Assembly: GCA_964017235.1 (NCBI GenBank)
Contig: OZ024927.1
Coordinates: 27,609,160-27,673,159, forward strand
DNA length: 64,000 nt
Direction: 5' to 3'
DNA from: Sabellastarte sp. h YS-2021
Taxonomy: Eukaryota > Annelida > Polychaeta > Sabellida > Sabellidae
The stretch's first letter is position 1, and every line of letters begins with the position of its first letter. The notes beneath the pieces are model-generated. The model was given only the letters and a program-made list of their open reading frames with translations. It searched no databases and was not told the origin of the DNA. The translations under genes were made by a program, and so were the position numbers. Of this stretch, positions 11,237 through 20,758 are shown in pieces.

Positions 11237-13761
11237 TGTGACGGATCCGAGCGGCATAAATATATCATACTCTGGCGCCCAACTGGACGGTCTGTCCAGT
11301 CCATAAATTCTCTAATTTTCCCACCTGTACAGGAATTTTCCAGACTCACTACTGAGTCTCAAACAAGGCTTACTCAAGCCTTCAGAATCACCAGCACCTC
11401 CAGGACGTCTCCAAGTACTGAAACAGATTCTTCATCAGACACCTCCAGGAGATCCAAATGTCAGAAACAGATTCTTCATTGAACCACCGGACATCTCCAG
11501 GATCCCCAAGTGTCTTAAAACAGCTTCACTGCTGAATCTTGTGATACCTTCCAGGACAACCCCATGTCAGAAACAGATTCCTGTAGAGAATCACCGGACA
11601 TCTCCAGGATTTCCAAGTATCATTTAACAGGTTCACTGCTGAACCTCATTACACCTCATAGGACATCCAAATGTCAGAAACAGATTCCTGTGGAGAATCA
11701 CCGGACATCTCTAGGATTCCCAAGTATCATTAAACAGGTTCACTACTCAACCTCATTACACCTCCAGGATATCCAGCTGTCAGAACTGCATGACCCCAGG
11801 TGTAATAAAATGTGATTGCAAATCTTTATCTGCAGCAATTCTTATTGTATGTTTAACTAATGAAAGTTACAGAACAGGAAGCAAGCAAGCAAGCAAAATC
11901 AAGGGATATATAGGGCTATTCCCATTTATTAACAGGCAATCAAATAATATATATATATATATATAAATCATTATCATTGAATTAAAATTATCAGGTAACT
12001 ATTATAAGTCACCATCAACCAGAATGTTTTGATTAAGATAATTAGCACAACTACAAGATAAGATTATAAATACCATCTAGGACAAGTAGATAACTAATAA
12101 TAACCATAACATGGCTACTGACACTATTGCCGACTACTAAGGACTATGTCTGGCTTTAAGAACTGGCATTCTACTGCTCGGTGATAAGGGATGTTAGTTA
12201 GAACTGCCAGCTACTATTGGTGGCTACTGGTGGCTATTAATGGCTACTGGCATCCCACATGGATTAATAGGGTTTAAGGGGCTATTGGCGGCTATATTGG
12301 CGGCTACTGGCGGCTATAGATGGCTACTGGTGACTATATATGGCTGGTCATGTTATAGTTGAATATATGTGGCTATTGGCGGCTATATTGGCGGCTACTG
12401 GCGGCTATAGGTGGCTACTGGCATCCCACATGGATGGATGAGGTTTAAGGGTTATTTGGCGGCTATATTGGCGGCTACTGGCGGCTATAGATGGCTACTG
12501 GTGACTATATATAGCTGGTCATGTTATAGTTGAATATATGTGGCTACTGGCGGCTATATTGGCGGCTACTGGCGGTTATAGGTGGCTACTGGCATCCCAC
12601 GTGGATGGATGGGGTTTAAGGGTTATTTGGCGGCTATATTGGCGGCTACTGGCGGCTATAGATGGCTACTGGTGACTATATATAGCTGGTCATGTTATAG
12701 TTGAATATATGTGGCTACTGGCGGCTATATTGGCGGCTACTGGCGGCTATAGGCGGCTACTGGCATCCCACATGGATGGATGGGGTTTAAGGGTTATTTG
12801 GCGGCTATATTGGCGGCTACTGGCGGCTATAGATGGCTACTGGTGACTATATATAGCTGGTCATGTTATACTTGAATATATGTGGCTACTGGCGGCTATA
12901 TTGGCGGCTACTGGCGGCTATAGGTGGCTACTGGCATCCCACATGGATGGATGAGGTTTAAGGGTTATTTGGCGGCTATATTGGCGGCTACTGGCGGCTA
13001 TAGATGGCTACTGGTGACTATATATAGCTGGTCATGTTATAGTTGAATATATGTGGCTACTGGTAGCTATATTGGCGGCTACTGGCGGCTATAGGTGGAC
13101 ACCCTCTGGCTGAAACCAGTATTCACTGCTGAATACATGGCTTCTCCCCTGCTGCACACCTGATGGCTGCTAGTTGGCTGCTGGTGGCGGCTCCTGCTTC
13201 TCTTCTGTCTTCTCAGCTCCTTCTTCCTTGGTGTGGCTGGTGGAATTCACTACTGAATTCTGACGAATCCGGCAATCTGCGGCTCTTATATTTACTTTGC
13301 GAGAGGTCACATGACCAGTGGGACGATACTGAGAATGAACTGGAGGGGTGATAGCTTTTAAACTTAAAGCCAGCATTCACGTAAATTATGTCTACTATTA
13401 TGCAACATTGCCTAAATTAATAGTTTAACATCATATTCACACACATATAAAATAAATATTACAAACTCCATGCATAAATTCGAATACTTTACTTCCTCCA
13501 GTTATTTTATAAAGCTTTAACCCCTGGCCGAAGTTTCTATGACGTCACAAATCTCCTCAAGCACAGATGATTCATTGATTCATACAAATATAACCTAAAT
13601 GCCACAGAAAACACCCAATATCATGAGGTTAAAATAAAATAAGATGAATTTAAGCTTTAATACACTGTTTTTCGCATTTCCTCGAGTTAAATAGAAGGTA
13701 AGATTTATAAAATCCCCTATTTTCGCCCATTCGTAGCCGTGACGGCCGTCGGACCGTAACA
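11237..13761 (-). repeat. 3' LTR of the gypsy element (2525 bp)
   Basis: Ends TGTTACGG...GTCACA on the - strand (TG...CA). It is the same length as the copy at 20759-23283 and no mismatch was noticed in the lines compared. It contains a 171-bp minisatellite (12275-13100), a second set of about 130-base diverged repeats (11340-11790) and a (TA)n run near 11948-11966. Open frames inside are products of repeats. Confidence 0.95.
12275..13100 (-). repeat. 171-bp minisatellite inside the LTR
   Basis: About five units of 171-172 bases; AAGGG marker words start at about 12275, 12447, 12618, 12789 and 12960. Each unit is itself built of short GGCGGCTA-type repeats. The same array is present in the other LTR at about 21797-22622. 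Confidence 0.9.
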
Positions 13762-13773
13762 CTCCCCCCTACT
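13762..13773 (-). other. polypurine tract of the gypsy element
   Basis: On the - strand AGTAGGGGGGAG directly precedes the 3' LTR start TGTTACGG. This is where plus-strand DNA synthesis is primed after RNase H cleavage. Confidence 0.85.
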
Positions 13774-14285
13774 AAGATTAAAGCGTCCCGCTTAATCCCA
13801 ACAAGTTTTAGTACTCATTAACACCAGATTATTAACATCAAATTAACTTTAATTTAACAAAATTATGTCAAACAAAACCAAAAGACAGTAAAAAAAATAC
13901 TGCAGTAAGGGTTAAATCACTGAATTACTTCATATATACATGAAACACTACAAACAATACCACCAAATGAACTACGGTCTATAATTACAGTCCATGCATA
14001 GTATGGATTTGAAATATACCAATAAAATGTAAAACAGTACATAAGATAAAACACTGCAAATTAAGAAGAGCTCAGAATTGTAAACATATATACATGCAAT
14101 ACTACAACATTACCCTCAGAACAACAAAATTATACTTTATAATTACAGTCCATTCATATAGTGGTTGTTCTAATTGTAAATAAAAATTACTGATATAACC
14201 CCAAACTTCTAAAAATCCTTTCATCATTTAAATCAAACAATCATGAATTTATACTGAGCAAAGTTCTTGGCTTTCAATTTAGTGT
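13774..14285 (-). other. non-coding stretch between ORF3 and the polypurine tract
   Basis: AT-rich, about 510 bases. Two diverged copies of a roughly 160-base unit share the word ATAATTACAGTCCAT (near 13980 and 14140). No coding frame seen. Confidence 0.6.
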
Positions 14286-15404
14286 TTAATCGCTGTCACT
14301 GTCACTCATGATGCTGCTATAGGTTTCTCTGGTTGAACTCGAAAATACTGAGGATGGTCTTGACTGGGTTGCTTGTCTCATTGTGGTCGGGTCTACTTTG
14401 GCTACCATATGGATGACTGGAGGCGGGCAACGTGCACAGTTGACCAAAATTTCTTTTGTCTTTACTACCTCTCCATTTGGTTTCTTTACTGTTCTTCTAA
14501 TATGGATATGAGTAGGAATTTTAATGCCATGGGGGCAATGGCTCTCTAGGTAGAGCGGGTTATGAAATATAGGTTGAGCTTGAGGTGGGGGTATGATGGG
14601 GATTGGTTCGGCTGGTGGATTGGGTTCAACTGATGGCACTTCCTTTTGGGGAGAGTACTGAGTTGCTGCCGTCTCACAGTTTGGAATGTACATATCGCCA
14701 ACCTCTGATCGATTAGGTCCTCCTGCCTTCCCTTCAACAACTGGCGCATGTACATCCCTTGGTCCTGTGGCTATTCCTATGATTGTCACAGCTTCCCGTG
14801 GAATAAGAATATCAGCATCTGGCTTCTCATCTACTGGTGGTTCGTCTCCTTGGGGTGACGTTTCCATTGGGGCTTCCTGTTGAGTTGGCAAAATGGAAGC
14901 CACTGCCTGTTCTGTCTCACTCTGCCTTACAACCTCAGCTTGTCCCCCAGCCAGCGTGATCATGTTGTCCAACCTCTGGAACAAGGAGGGACTGCCTTGA
15001 ATACTGTCAGAGTTATGGGGAGGAGATTTTAAGGGGGAAATTGGCCGTCCGATGAGTGGTCCAAGGATGGTTTCTGTCTCTGATCTCTCGGGCTTGTCCT
15101 TCTTGGTGGTAGACTTGCTGGCAGCTGAAGATTCATTCCCCTTCTTTGCCTTCTTCTCTGGAGAGTGGTTGCTTGCAGAGACAGTCTTTATGATTGTTTT
15201 GTCTTTGGCCACTTCAGCAACTTTTTCTGGGTGGTTGTTGACTATGTGGTGGCGTATGAGATCATCAACCCGTGTCCTTGTCTTATTGCAATATGGGCAT
15301 TGTACTCTCTGTCCTTTATCATGGGCATTTTGTATGTGCCTTTTCAGATTTGGTTTGGCAGAGAAAATCTTGTCACAGATGTTGCAAATGTGTGAACCTG
15401 GCAT
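14286..15404 (-). CDS. gypsy ORF3: two-finger C2H2 zinc-finger protein in the env position
   Basis: A 372-residue intact frame downstream of pol. Residues 7-28 form a C2H2 finger (C7, C10, H23, H28; spacing 2-12-4) and residues 36-58 a second (C36, C39, H52, H58; spacing 2-12-5). A Lys/Ser-rich stretch (about 62-110) looks like a nuclear-localisation region, the middle is Pro- and acid-rich, and a C-terminal segment has further paired Cys/His (HCPHG about residue 290, CARC about 325). The protein ends in SDSDSD. There is no signal peptide or membrane anchor, so it is not an envelope protein. The ATG directly follows a 3' splice-site sequence, so expression from a spliced mRNA is likely. DNA or RNA binding is inferred from the fingers; its role in the element is unknown. 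Confidence 0.85.
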   Translation of the reverse strand: MPGSHICNICDKIFSAKPNLKRHIQNAHDKGQRVQCPYCNKTRTRVDDLIRHHIVNNHPEKVAEVAKDKTIIKTVSASNHSPEKKAKKGNESSAASKSTTKKDKPERSETETILGPLIGRPISPLKSPPHNSDSIQGSPSLFQRLDNMITLAGGQAEVVRQSETEQAVASILPTQQEAPMETSPQGDEPPVDEKPDADILIPREAVTIIGIATGPRDVHAPVVEGKAGGPNRSEVGDMYIPNCETAATQYSPQKEVPSVEPNPPAEPIPIIPPPQAQPIFHNPLYLESHCPHGIKIPTHIHIRRTVKKPNGEVVKTKEILVNCARCPPPVIHMVAKVDPTTMRQATQSRPSSVFSSSTRETYSSIMSDSDSD

Positions 15405-15436
15405 CTACAAGAATAAAAAAAATAAGAAAAAAACAT
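15405..15436 (-). promoter_or_regulatory. predicted 3' splice site immediately before ORF3 ATG
   Basis: On the - strand a nearly uninterrupted run of T, with a few C and A, ends in CTTGTAG, and the ORF3 ATG is the next codon. This matches a strong polypyrimidine tract plus AG acceptor. A possible partner donor with GTGAGA lies just after the gag ATG (about 20641), and others could lie in the LTR leader. Confidence 0.6.
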
Positions 15437-15571
15437 AAGTCTTGGGCAGCTTGAGTGGGGATTTGGGTGAGAACCTGTGCTGCATTGATGTACCTTCTTG
15501 CATTCTTATCTAGCTGCATTCTTATCTAGCAGAAAACTTGACTATGTGGGTACAGCAAAAGTTTGACTGAA

Positions 15572-15827
15572 TCAGATTTCTTCAATAAGTCTCCTGGGTG
15601 GCCGGCTTATCCTTTCAGAGCGACGCCAGCTACCTCTTGGAGTCACCCTTGTGCTTTGACCTTCATCTGGCTCCTCTGACCCTTGCACATCAAGATGATC
15701 CACACATCCTTCAGGTTGGTCTTGAGGGCCCTTCTCAGCTACCCTGACTTCCTGTTTCTTGGTATTGTCAGCCTCTTCATCTGTCTCAGTATCATTATCT
15801 ACCAGCTGGATTCTTCTTTCTCCTGCA
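15572..15827 (-). pseudogene. pol C-terminal extension in a shifted frame
   Basis: Downstream of the pol stop (15828) another frame is open for about 85 codons to a TGA at 15572-15574. It is acidic and ends with a basic RRSERISRPPRRLIEEI-type tail, which resembles the usual C-terminal tail of gypsy Pol proteins. I infer that a small insertion or deletion near 15830 separated this tail from pol in this copy; alternatively it is untranslated. Confidence 0.55.
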
Positions 15828-18800
15828 CTAGAGTATCCTTCCTTGTTCGAGTAGCACCTCTGGTTCTACTTCGGGTATCCACGGGATTCTCTCTTGTCCA
15901 TCAGCTAGTTTCAATCTATTGAAATGGATGATTTTGCATGCTGATCTGGCTGACCTCTGCACTCTGTAAAGAGCATCACTCAGTTTATTTATGACCAAGA
16001 ATGGACCATCCCAATACTTCTGCAGCTTTTGACTTAGCCCTTTCTTCTTACATGGGGTGTAGACCCATACAAACTGGCCTCGTTTGTAGCCCTGTGATGT
16101 GGCCTTTAGGTCATACATCTTCTTTTGCCTTTCCGCACCCTTCTTCAAGTGAATTCTTGCCCACTCATGTCCAAGTTTCAATTTGTCCTGCAATTCTGCA
16201 ACATATTCTGATCCATAGGTGGCTTCTTTAACTTCTAGCGGTCCACCAAACAGCAAATCTATTGGCATATTCACTTCTCGACCCATCATCATCTTGTTTG
16301 GCGATACACTGGTGGTTTCCTGTATAGTGGAACGATATGCCATCATCACCATTGGCACATGGACATCCCAATCTCTTTGATGATCCTTGACAAACAGACT
16401 CAGCATACTAGCTAAAGTTCTGTTAAACCTCTCTACCATACCATCACTTTGGGGATGATAAGCACTTGTTCTAGTTTTGCTTATGTCCAACAGATGGCAC
16501 ATTTCGCAAAACAGCTGTGACTCAAACTGTGCCCCTTGATCTGTCAAAACCTGTAGTGGTGCACCAAAGCGGCAAATGAATTCATTCACCAATTTCTTGG
16601 CAACAGTGACTGCTTCTTGGTTACACATCGGATAGGCTTCTGTCCATCTGGTGAAATAGTCTGCTACAACCAAGATGTACACATTTCCCCTCGAGGTCCT
16701 CGGCAGTGGTCCTAAAATATCCAAGGCAACTCTCTCCATGGGACACCCAACTGTATAGGATTGCATCTGGGCCTTGTTCGTTGGAATTGGCATCTTTTTC
16801 TTGGCACAAGTCTCACAATTGTTACACCACTTGTTCACATCTTCCTTCAACTTATACCAAAAGAAACGCCGCCGAACTCTTGCTAATGTCTTGTGCTGTC
16901 CCAAATGTGCAGCCGTGACATGGTCATGCAACATTTCAAGAATCTCTTTCCTGAGTTCTGTTGGCACGACTAATTGCCAATGCCCCATTGGTGATGTTTC
17001 TTCTTCCCAGAGTTTGTACAACACTCCATCCCTGACATAGAGCTGAGACCACAAGAACCAATATGCTTTGACTACTTCGTTGTCAGATGAGACATCCTGC
17101 CAGCAAGGCTTCCTTTGACTCGATTCTTTCAGCTTCAGTATCTTCCCAATGTCTGGATCATTTAGTTGTTTTTCTCGGATCAAATTCTGGCTCCATCCAC
17201 TCACCCATGATTCTGTCTCCGGCGTTGTCATCACCTTGCGAGTAGGAACTGTGTTATCCTTGTGTGCTATGGTTTGTATCATCGCAGCTTGATGTTCACC
17301 ACACTGCCTGCATGGAATGCGCGACAGCCCATCGGCATTCCCATGTTGTCTCCCTGGTCTGTGCTGAATGTCAAAATCAAAAGTTGACAAGGCTTCAATC
17401 CATCTGGCAACTTGTCCTTCTGGCTCCTTGAAATTAAACAACCAGCGAAGTGATCCGTGATCCGTTCTCAATAGGAACTGCCTTCCATACAAGTAATGGC
17501 GGAAATATTTGACAAAATAAACTATTGCTAGAAGCTCTTTTCTGGTCACACAATATCGACGTTCTGCTTTGGATAAACACCTACTACCATATGCAATGAC
17601 ATGTTCCTGTTCATCAAACTTCTGGGACAAGACAGCACCAATGGCTACATCACTGGCGTCTGTGTCTAGTATGAATTTGGCTTCTAGTTTGGGGTAGGCC
17701 AACACAGGTGCTGAAGTCAGGTGGACCTTGAGCTCCTCAAAGGCTGTCTGACATGTCTCATCCCAGCTAAACATTCTGCCCTTTTCTGTCAGCCTTTGCA
17801 ATGGAGATGCTATTCTAGAGAATTCTTTGATGAACCTCCTATAGTACGCTGCAAGCCCAAGAAAACTTCTCACTTCAGTCACATTGGTAGGAGTTGGCCA
17901 ACCTTTCACGCTCTCAATTTTGGCTGGATCAGGAGCAACCCCTCTTTCTGAGACAATATGACCCAAGTATGTCACTTGTTTCTGGAATAATACACACTTC
18001 TGTGGTTTCAGCTTCAGTCCTGCATCTTGGAGTCTGCAGAATACTTTGCCAAGCCTGGAGATTTCTTCTTCAAAACTTTTGCCATAGACAATCACATCAT
18101 CCAGATAAATCAGACAAATCTGATATTGTAGTCCAGCTAAGACCATCTCCATCAATCTTTCAAAAGTAGAAGGCGCATTGGTGAGGCCGAAAGGCATAAG
18201 GTTGAATTGGAACAGACCTTCTTTGCAAACAAAAGCGGTCTTTTCCTTGTCAGCCTGATCCATTTCAACCTGCCAGTACCCTGACTGTAGATCTAAAGTA
18301 CTAAACCACTTAGCACCTTCTAACTGATCAAATGACACCCTAGGTATGGGATAGGCATCACCTACAGTGACTTTGTTGAGCATCCTGTAGTCTATACAGT
18401 AGCAATAGGTTCCATCCTTCTTGCGAACCAGGACTACTGGGGCTGACCAAGGACTGCTTGACGGTTCTATCACCCCCTCTTGCAGCATCTTCTTTACCTG
18501 ACCCTTTGCTTCTTCCTGTAAATGAAGGGGAACTCTTCTTGGATGTTGCCGGATTGGTCTATGGTCTCCAGTGTTGATTTTGTGTTTAATCAGGTTGGTT
18601 CTTCCAAGTTTTCCATCAGGTCCCACAAACACTCCTTGGAACTTGATGAGGAGCTGTTCCAGTGACTGTTTCTGCTCTGATATTAGGAACTGTGAGCCAT
18701 TTTCTAACAGCTCTTGCAAATGTGCTGGTACACCCCTCGAATCATGGTCTCTCTGGCTGTGTGGGTCTGGTGGAGCAGTCTCTTCATTTGGAAGGTTATG

Positions 18801-19598
18801 GTTGGTTTCTCTGGCCACATGTCGCACCAACACCTTTTCTATCTCAACTGGAGCATTGTGACATAGTTCTACTGGCTCTGCCACACCAACAACTGTTCCC
18901 CGAAAAAGCTTAATACTTTGTGAATGTGGATTCAAAACACGAAGAGGAATGACTCCTCGTCTGATGTCGACTAATGCCCGCCCTACAAGAAGTCCATAGT
19001 TTTCCACAAACTTTGTGGTGTGCTCAACTATATTGAGTTTTGCTTCTGACCCTCTTTGTTGTGCCATTCCTCCGATTATCATCTCTGCTTCTGCTGGTAC
19101 AACAATGTCTTCTTTGATGGTGATTCGGCAACACTGGGGTCGACTTCCTTCTTGCCACAGGGTGACTTCCATGCCATGGATAGTAAGATGTTGGTCAGCT
19201 AGGTTCACCTTGCACTCATGTGTTGACAGGAAATCCATCCCCAGGATTGCATCAGCCTCTATATCAGCCACAATGACTTCATGGAGAACTTTCAGTGGCC
19301 CAATAGTGATTTCCATTAGGTCTTTGCCCAAGACATCTAATTGGCTTCCATCAGCACCACAGACATCAAATGGTACTTCCAGTAAAGAACCCTCTAGACC
19401 TTGACTCAACTGTTGGAATATACCCTTAGAAATGAGGGTAACACCCGCACCTGTATCTATCAAAAATTTCAAAGGTTGACAATTAATTTCCCCTATAATC
19501 ACTAACCCACGATTCCCACTAACACTCAAAATCTTTTGTGGTCTTGAAATTTCGGCTGTACCTCGACCACTAGATGCAGCCTGGTCTAGTTTGACATC
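15828..19598 (-). CDS. pol: gypsy pol polyprotein (protease, RT, RNase H, integrase)
   Basis: Open from just after a TGA at 19599-19601; counting from the TTG at 19529 it has 1233 residues. Aspartic protease DTGA is at residues 25-28. Reverse transcriptase carries YLDD at about 475 (18096-18107). RNase H has DTDAS at about 622. The integrase zinc domain (H...H...CNNC..C) is at about 880-925, its catalytic Asp, Asp and Glu at about 933, 994 and 1032, followed by a GPF/Y-type C-terminal module (KYWDGPFLV). It lies in the -1 frame relative to gag and overlaps the extended gag frame by about 13 bases (19586-19598), so frameshifting would normally make Gag-Pol. I see no classic slippery heptamer there. 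It replicates the element through cDNA and inserts it. Confidence 0.95.
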   Translation of the reverse strand, partial: DVKLDQAASSGRGTAEISRPQKILSVSGNRGLVIIGEINCQPLKFLIDTGAGVTLISKGIFQQLSQGLEGSLLEVPFDVCGADGSQLDVLGKDLMEITIGPLKVLHEVIVADIEADAILGMDFLSTHECKVNLADQHLTIHGMEVTLWQEGSRPQCCRITIKEDIVVPAEAEMIIGGMAQQRGSEAKLNIVEHTTKFVENYGLLVGRALVDIRRGVIPLRVLNPHSQSIKLFRGTVVGVAEPVELCHNAPVEIEKVLVRHVARETNHNLPNEETAPPDPHSQRDHDSRGVPAHLQELLENGSQFLISEQKQSLEQLLIKFQGVFVGPDGKLGRTNLIKHKINTGDHRPIRQHPRRVPLHLQEEAKGQVKKMLQEGVIEPSSSPWSAPVVLVRKKDGTYCYCIDYRMLNKVTVGDAYPIPRVSFDQLEGAKWFSTLDLQSGYWQVEMDQADKEKTAFVCKEGLFQFNLMPFGLTNAPSTFERLMEMVLAGLQYQICLIYLDDVIVYGKSFEEEISRLGKVFCRLQDAGLKLKPQKCVLFQKQVTYLGHIVSERGVAPDPAKIESVKGWPTPTNVTEVRSFLGLAAYYRRFIKEFSRIASPLQRLTEKGRMFSWDETCQTAFEELKVHLTSAPVLAYPKLEAKFILDTDASDVAIGAVLSQKFDEQEHVIAYGSRCLSKAERRYCVTRKELLAIVYFVKYFRHYLYGRQFLLRTDHGSLRWLFNFKEPEGQVARWIEALSTFDFDIQHRPGRQHGNADGLSRIPCRQCGEHQAAMIQTIAHKDNTVPTRKVMTTPETESWVSGWSQNLIREKQLNDPDIGKILKLKESSQRKPCWQDVSSDNEVVKAYWFLWSQLYVRDGVLYKLWEEETSPMGHWQLVVPTELRKEILEMLHDHVTAAHLGQHKTLARVRRRFFWYKLKEDVNKWCNNCETCAKKKMPIPTNKAQMQSYTVGCPMERVALDILGPLPRTSRGNVYILVVADYFTRWTEAYPMCNQEAVTVAKKLVNEFICRFGAPLQVLTDQGAQFESQLFCEMCHLLDISKTRTSAYHPQSDGMVERFNRTLASMLSLFVKDHQRDWDVHVPMVMMAYRSTIQETTSVSPNKMMMGREVNMPIDLLFGGPLEVKEATYGSEYVAELQDKLKLGHEWARIHLKKGAERQKKMYDLKATSQGYKRGQFVWVYTPCKKKGLSQKLQKYWDGPFLVINKLSDALYRVQRSARSACKIIHFNRLKLADGQERIPWIPEVEPEVLLEQGRIL

Positions 19599-20653
19599 TC
19601 AGTCTTGGACTCATGGGGGCAATTACGCATCACATGTCCAATTTCCCCACAATTCTAACACCTAACATTGGAACTCTGTTTTCCATCCTGTAAGTATGAA
19701 GTCTGACCTCTCATCCCTCTCTTCATTGGTTGGTCTTGAAGCTTCCTCTTCAGCTCTTCCACTTGTTTCTTCAATTCATCAATTACAGAATGGTCTTGTG
19801 ATGACTTCTGCGTTGTTGCATTTGGTTTATACTGGACATCCCTCACATAACGTTTGCTTGAAGTTCTTTGCTTCTCCGCTGATTTATATGCTTCAAATTC
19901 TACAGCGGTGCATATTGCTCCGTCTAAATTCTCTGGCTTTGTTTGATAAATGCGCCAGCGGATGTCAGGATCATCTATTGAATCTATGAAATAGTCCTTC
20001 CCAAGGACATCTAAGACATCAGCATTGGCACCAGGATAAGCCAGACTAACCAATTGTCTGATGTGTTGACCCAACTCAGGTAAACTCTCATTTGTTCGCC
20101 TGAGCCGATTCCGAAGTTGGACACGGTACAGCTCACTCTGGTTTTCTGGATTGAATCGTCTGCCTAATGCAGTTACCAGCTCACGATAATCTCTTCGTCT
20201 GTGAAGTGGCAAGTTGTTCATCACCTGGCATGCAGTTCCCCTCAAGCTAACACTGAGATACTGTGTGCGCTGTTGGAAGTTCCAGCCATTGATCTCACTG
20301 CATATCTCAAAGTGGGCCAAGTAATCGGGCCAAGATGACTTGCCATCGAATTGGTCAGGCATAACTTTTGGTCTCTTGTTTTGCCTGGCTTCCTCTCTGT
20401 CAACTCCAACGGCCAGTCCTGCTGGTGCATCAGCTCCCCATCTAGGGTTGTCCATCTGTTCCAGGTGGAAGGCTTGTCCCCTTTCTTCTCTCCGATCTGG
20501 ACAAAGATGTCTGAGACACTCCAGGGCTTCCATCCGTTGTTGGTCATCTGGTCTCTTTGGTTGCACATCACCTGAACCGCCATGTGTAGACTGAGTAAAC
20601 ACTCCCCCGGCTGCATTGTCAGCTACATCACTCCTCTCACCCGTTTCACTCAT
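19586..20653 (-). CDS. gag: gypsy gag, with a TAG inside the zinc knuckle
   Basis: A 332-residue frame from ATG 20653 to TAG 19655-19657. It holds a capsid-like core (about residues 95-250, with WPDYLAHFE and RRFNPENQSELYRVQLRNR) and a Lys/Glu-rich coiled coil near 290-306, then reaches the first Cys of a CCHC knuckle. The codon after that Cys is TAG. Beyond it the same frame reads N-C-GEIG-H-VMRN-C, completing C-x2-C-x4-H-x4-C, and ends at a TAG at 19586-19588. The interruption is either a nonsense mutation of the usual aromatic residue or a read-through codon. Gag builds the particle and the knuckle binds element RNA. Confidence 0.9.
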
Positions 20654-20737
20654 TATATATATCTACAATATAAAATAACTCTGCTTAAAAAAAATAAGCG
20701 CTGGATCCGCATCACTGGATTCCTAACAACCAAAGGA

Positions 20738-20755
20738 ATCCCACTTCTGACACCA
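20738..20755 (-). other. primer-binding site, tRNA-Leu type
   Basis: On the - strand TGGTGTCAGAAGTGGGAT starts three bases after the 5' LTR. It is complementary, with one mismatch, to the 3' end of eukaryotic tRNA-Leu (…CCCACTCCTGACA plus CCA). Minus-strand cDNA synthesis would start here. Confidence 0.85.
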
Positions 20756-20758
20756 AAA

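Noticed and set aside
11564..11815. 83-codon frame in the LTR (also 21086-21337)
   Set aside because: Runs through the diverged LTR tandem repeats (MSETDSCRESPDI repeated); a by-product of the repeat and antisense to the element.
13163..13376. 62- and 68-codon frames in the gypsy LTR (also at 22685-22898)
   Set aside because: Short frames on opposite strands in both LTR copies, without similarity; open by composition.
15052..15438. 128-codon frame antisense to ORF3
   Set aside because: Shadow of ORF3; its content mirrors the zinc-finger coding sequence.
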